Assembly: GCF_000725485.1 (NCBI RefSeq)
Contig: NZ_JOAG01000087.1
Coordinates: 1-23,177 of the forward strand
DNA length: 23,177 nt
Reading direction: 5' to 3'
Source of the DNA: Nonomuraea candida
GTDB taxonomy: Bacteria > Actinomycetota > Actinomycetes > Streptosporangiales > Streptosporangiaceae
The notes under the pieces were generated by a model. That model was not told the DNA's origin, did not search any database, and saw only the letters and a list, made by a program, of their open reading frames with translations. Position 1 is the stretch's first letter; each line of letters starts with the position of its first letter. Position numbers and translations under genes: made by a program. Positions 21,225-23,177 of the stretch are shown here, one piece after another.

Positions 21225-21251
21225 GACGTTAACGAACAGACCTGCTACCCA
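21225..21251 (+). promoter_or_regulatory. Putative promoter of the GACGTTARCG family (92-residue gene)
   Basis: GACGTTAACG with TACCCA 15 bases after GACGTT. The predicted start coincides with the GTG at 21259, giving a leaderless message. The 13 bases before it (GAGCTGGGCCGC and flank) are also shared with the copy near 14980. Confidence 0.5.
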
Positions 21252-21258
21252 ACACGGC

Positions 21259-21537
21259 GTGAACACGCCGATCTACGACGCCCTGGTCGCCGAGCTGCGC
21301 CACCAGCGCCAGAACACCATCCCGTTCCTCCGCCCCGCAGCCGGCCCCACCCCGCCCGCCGCACGGGAGGCGTACGACTGGTTCGCCCCCGCCGAGCCGT
21401 CCGACCCCGCCCAGGCCCGGCCAGAGCCGACGCCGCACGGCCTGCGCGGCATCGCCAACATCCTCGCCGCGGCGCACACCGGCCTCGCCGCGAGCGACCC
21501 TCGGCCCTTCGTCCTCACGACCGGGACCGTCGCATGA
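21259..21537 (+). CDS. Hypothetical protein
   Basis: 92 residues from GTG 21259, which has no ribosome site but fits the leaderless promoter exactly. The N-terminus NTPIYDALVAELRHQRQNT is helical. The middle is Pro/Ala-rich with YDWFAPAEPSDP, and a helix GLRGIANILAAAHTGL follows. Its stop overlaps the next start (ATGA at 21534-21537). There is no recognised family, and it is probably coupled to the following membrane protein. Confidence 0.55.
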   Translation: MNTPIYDALVAELRHQRQNTIPFLRPAAGPTPPAAREAYDWFAPAEPSDPAQARPEPTPHGLRGIANILAAAHTGLAASDPRPFVLTTGTVA

Positions 21538-21698
21538 GGCGCGACCCCGGATGCGCGCCCGTCCTCGGCTACCTCGCCACGCTCGCCGCGCTCGTCTGGA
21601 GCGGCGCCACCACCGACATCACCGCACTCGCCGTCCTGTGCTGGGTCCTCGTCGGCAGCGCCGCCCTGGTCCTCATCGCCGACGCCCTCGTCGACTAA
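21534..21698 (+). CDS. Small two-span membrane protein
   Basis: 54 residues from ATG 21534, overlapping the previous stop by ATGA. MRRDPGCAPVLG is followed by a hydrophobic span LATLAALVWSG (about 13-24) and a longer one, ALAVLCWVLVGSAALVLIA (31-49), with a short acidic end. Translational coupling and clean hydrophobic pattern support it despite its size. Function unknown. Confidence 0.55.
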   Translation: MRRDPGCAPVLGYLATLAALVWSGATTDITALAVLCWVLVGSAALVLIADALVD

Positions 21699-21726
21699 CC
21701 AGCTCACCCCCGGTCGGGCCCGGCAG

Positions 21727-21753
21727 GACGTTAACGACGAAACCTGTCACACT
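21727..21753 (+). promoter_or_regulatory. Putative promoter of the GACGTTARCG family before queD
   Basis: GACGTTAACG with CACACT 15 bases after GACGTT. The predicted start near 21760 leaves a leader of about 45 bases to ATG 21805. Confidence 0.45.
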
Positions 21754-21804
21754 CCCGCCCGCACACCCGTACCACCATGAACCGAAGGACCCCGAGACCC
21801 GCCG

Positions 21805-22557
21805 ATGTTCACCGGAACCGTCGAACACACCTGGGAGGCAGGCCACTCCCTTCCGCACCTGCCCGGCAAGTGCTCCAGCCTCCACGGCCACACCTGGCGG
21901 GCCTCCATCACCGTGGCCGGCCCCTCCCTTGACCAAGCCGGCATCCTGGTCGAGTTCGGCGCCTTCAAACGGCACATGCGCGACTGGATCGACTCCCGGC
22001 TCGACCACTCGCTCATGCTCGGAGCCGGCGACAACCTCATCCCGCTCCTCGACCTCGACCGGCCCGCCGGCGAACCCGCGCCCCCGCTCGCCGCCGCGTT
22101 CACCGAGCGCGCCCAGCGGCTGTTCGTGTTCGGCCGCGACTTCCCCGACACCCCATGGCCCAGCGTCGAAGGCGTCGCGCAGCTGCTCGCCCACCACGCC
22201 CACACGTGGCTGGAGCAGGCCACCACCCGCAGCGACGTCTACGTCTCCCAGGTGACCGTCCGCGAGACCGACAGCAACTCGGCCACCTGGCACAACCCCC
22301 ACCCGCCCACCACCACCGCGGCGTCGGCCGTACGCGCCGAGGCCACCCAGGCGCTCGGCAACATGCCGCCCGGCGTCCTGCGCGAACTCCTCACCGCGAC
22401 CGCCCCCCACACGGCCGCCGACATCGCCCGCGACATGGGAGTCCCCCTCCCGGTCGCCCGCTACTACGTCGACCAGGTGTACGCCGAAGCCGTCGCCGCC
22501 CAGCAAGCCAAGTTCGACAACGAGATCGCCCAGATCCTCCACACCCCCGACAAGTAA
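21805..22557 (+). CDS. queD: 6-carboxy-5,6,7,8-tetrahydropterin synthase (QueD/PTPS family) with a C-terminal extension
   Basis: 250 residues from ATG 21805 (GAAGGA is 15 bases upstream, so spacing is loose). QueD turns dihydroneopterin triphosphate into 6-carboxytetrahydropterin, the second step toward preQ0. The zinc ligands H14, H27 and H29 and the catalytic cysteine C23 form the CxxxHGH motif. D67-H68 complete the catalytic relay, E122 sits in the SVEGVA helix and E154 is the pterin-binding glutamate. The core ends near 160, close to the usual length plus an insert at 73-100. The remaining 90 residues (VRAEATQALGNMPPGVLREL, TAADIARDMGVPLPVARYYV, a long helix) look like an HTH domain, which is not usual for QueD. 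In phages this gene normally serves 7-deazaguanine DNA modification. Confidence 0.85.
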   Translation: MFTGTVEHTWEAGHSLPHLPGKCSSLHGHTWRASITVAGPSLDQAGILVEFGAFKRHMRDWIDSRLDHSLMLGAGDNLIPLLDLDRPAGEPAPPLAAAFTERAQRLFVFGRDFPDTPWPSVEGVAQLLAHHAHTWLEQATTRSDVYVSQVTVRETDSNSATWHNPHPPTTTAASAVRAEATQALGNMPPGVLRELLTATAPHTAADIARDMGVPLPVARYYVDQVYAEAVAAQQAKFDNEIAQILHTPDK

Positions 22558-22578
22558 CCCCCCGAAGGAGAACCAACC

Positions 22579-23177
22579 ATGCCGAACCGCTTCCCCTCCG
22601 ACGCCTACACCGTCGTCCCGATCGCCGAGCTCACCCGCGTCACCACCCTCGCCGACCAGCTCGGCGCCGCCACCCAGCGGCTCGTCACCGCGCTCGCCGA
22701 GCCCGTCCCCACCCACCAGCAGACCAGCACCCCCACCCCGGCCGCCGAGCCCGCGGCCGTCAAGCGCCGAGCCACCCAGGCCGAATCCATCACCAACCGC
22801 GAACACCTCTACCAGCAGATTCACGCCGCCGGCGTTCGCGGCGCATCCACCGCTGACCTCGCCGCTCTCGTCGGAGAACACTCCAGCCGCGTTCATATGC
22901 ACGTCCGCACCCTCGAAGTCCACGGCCGCGTCTTCCGCACCGGCAACGGCATCGTCCGCTGGTACGCCACCGAGCACCGCACGAGCGTTCTCAACTCCAT
23001 GCGTCGCCGCGTCCCCAACCATGACCTCACCGTCGCCGAAGCCTCCGACATCCTCGGGCTCTCCCAACGCACCACCCGCGACATGGTCGACGCAAAGCAG
23101 CTCGACGGCCGCCGCGTCGGCAAAGCCACCATGGTCCACCGCAAGGGCGCCCTCGCCTACATCGACACCATCGGCAC
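22579..23177 (+). CDS. Two-domain DNA-binding protein, C-terminus beyond the window
   Basis: At least 199 residues, from ATG 22579 with AAGGAG 9 bases upstream and 21 bases after the queD stop; the frame is open at the window end. An N-terminal helix and Pro/Thr linker (to about 65) precede a winged-helix-like region: REHLYQQIHAAG, STADLAALVGEHSSRVHMHV, then GRVFRTGNGIVRWYA. Residues from about 150 resemble the excisionase/MerR-type HTH_17 fold: LTVAEASDILGLSQRTTRDM, then DGRRVGKATMVHRKGALAYID. It may be a regulator or a recombination directionality factor; co-transcription with queD is likely. Confidence 0.65.
   Translation, partial: MPNRFPSDAYTVVPIAELTRVTTLADQLGAATQRLVTALAEPVPTHQQTSTPTPAAEPAAVKRRATQAESITNREHLYQQIHAAGVRGASTADLAALVGEHSSRVHMHVRTLEVHGRVFRTGNGIVRWYATEHRTSVLNSMRRRVPNHDLTVAEASDILGLSQRTTRDMVDAKQLDGRRVGKATMVHRKGALAYIDTIG

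Noticed and set aside
20654..21232. 192-residue plus-strand frame over the regulatory region
   Set aside because: It lacks a ribosome site and overlaps the AT-hook gene in another frame; its second half is Arg/Pro/His-rich shadow.
21673..23139. 488-residue minus-strand open frame
   Set aside because: It opposes queD and the DNA-binding gene, is Gly/Val/Asp-rich and has no ribosome site or domain.
1..23177. CRISPR array
   Set aside because: No regularly spaced identical direct repeats with unique spacers; repeats found are 9-19 base iterons or coding repeats.

Overview
The window is very GC-rich (roughly 70%), uses GTG starts often, and has actinobacterial-style ribosome sites and GC-rich hairpins. 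It reads as part of a long-tailed (siphovirus) actinobacterial phage or prophage, with a host from the Streptomyces/Streptosporangiales type of high-GC actinomycete. No integrase, terminase, capsid, portal, lysis or replication gene is present, so phage and prophage cannot be told apart here.

Left arm, minus strand, read right to left: tail tube protein (14276-14875); a frameshifted DUF6504-like gene (13866-14160); tail assembly chaperones with a -1 programmed frameshift (12511 to 11891 or 11688); a small winged-helix protein (11293-11538); a DUF6884 protein (8514-9593); a 1650-residue tape measure protein (3341-8293); a FN3-repeat/distal-tail fusion (1051-3324); and two small virion-type proteins (498-980 and 27-494). 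Two plus-strand cargo genes ('morons') lie inside this arm: a 405-residue HTH-type protein of unknown function (12652-13869) with lower GC, and a secreted repeat protein (9858-10580).

Right arm, plus strand, starting divergently at 15028: two overlapping small genes, then a string of small accessory genes. These include a paralogous pair, a Cys-rich frameshifted gene, a coiled-coil protein fused to a PNK-type HAD phosphatase, and a zinc-ribbon ORF with an internal start. After a convergent terminator, one small minus-strand membrane protein (20187-20333) and a 620-base regulatory region come a Cys-rich AT-hook protein, two overlapping small genes, a QueD (6-carboxytetrahydropterin synthase) with an added C-terminal domain, and a two-domain DNA-binding protein cut by the window edge.

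Three regulatory or functional patterns stand out. First, a GACGTTARCG element with a -10-like box exactly 15 bases after GACGTT recurs seven times upstream of genes on both arms, twice placed so that the mRNA would be leaderless. Second, a 16-bp motif (15/16 identical) sits at the same place in two otherwise unrelated promoters, one for the winged-helix gene and one for the rightward accessory operon, which suggests a shared repressor. Third, QueD in a phage suggests 7-deazaguanine DNA modification, although the partner genes (folE, queE, queC, dpdA) are not visible here. All functional statements come from motif recognition by eye, with no database search.
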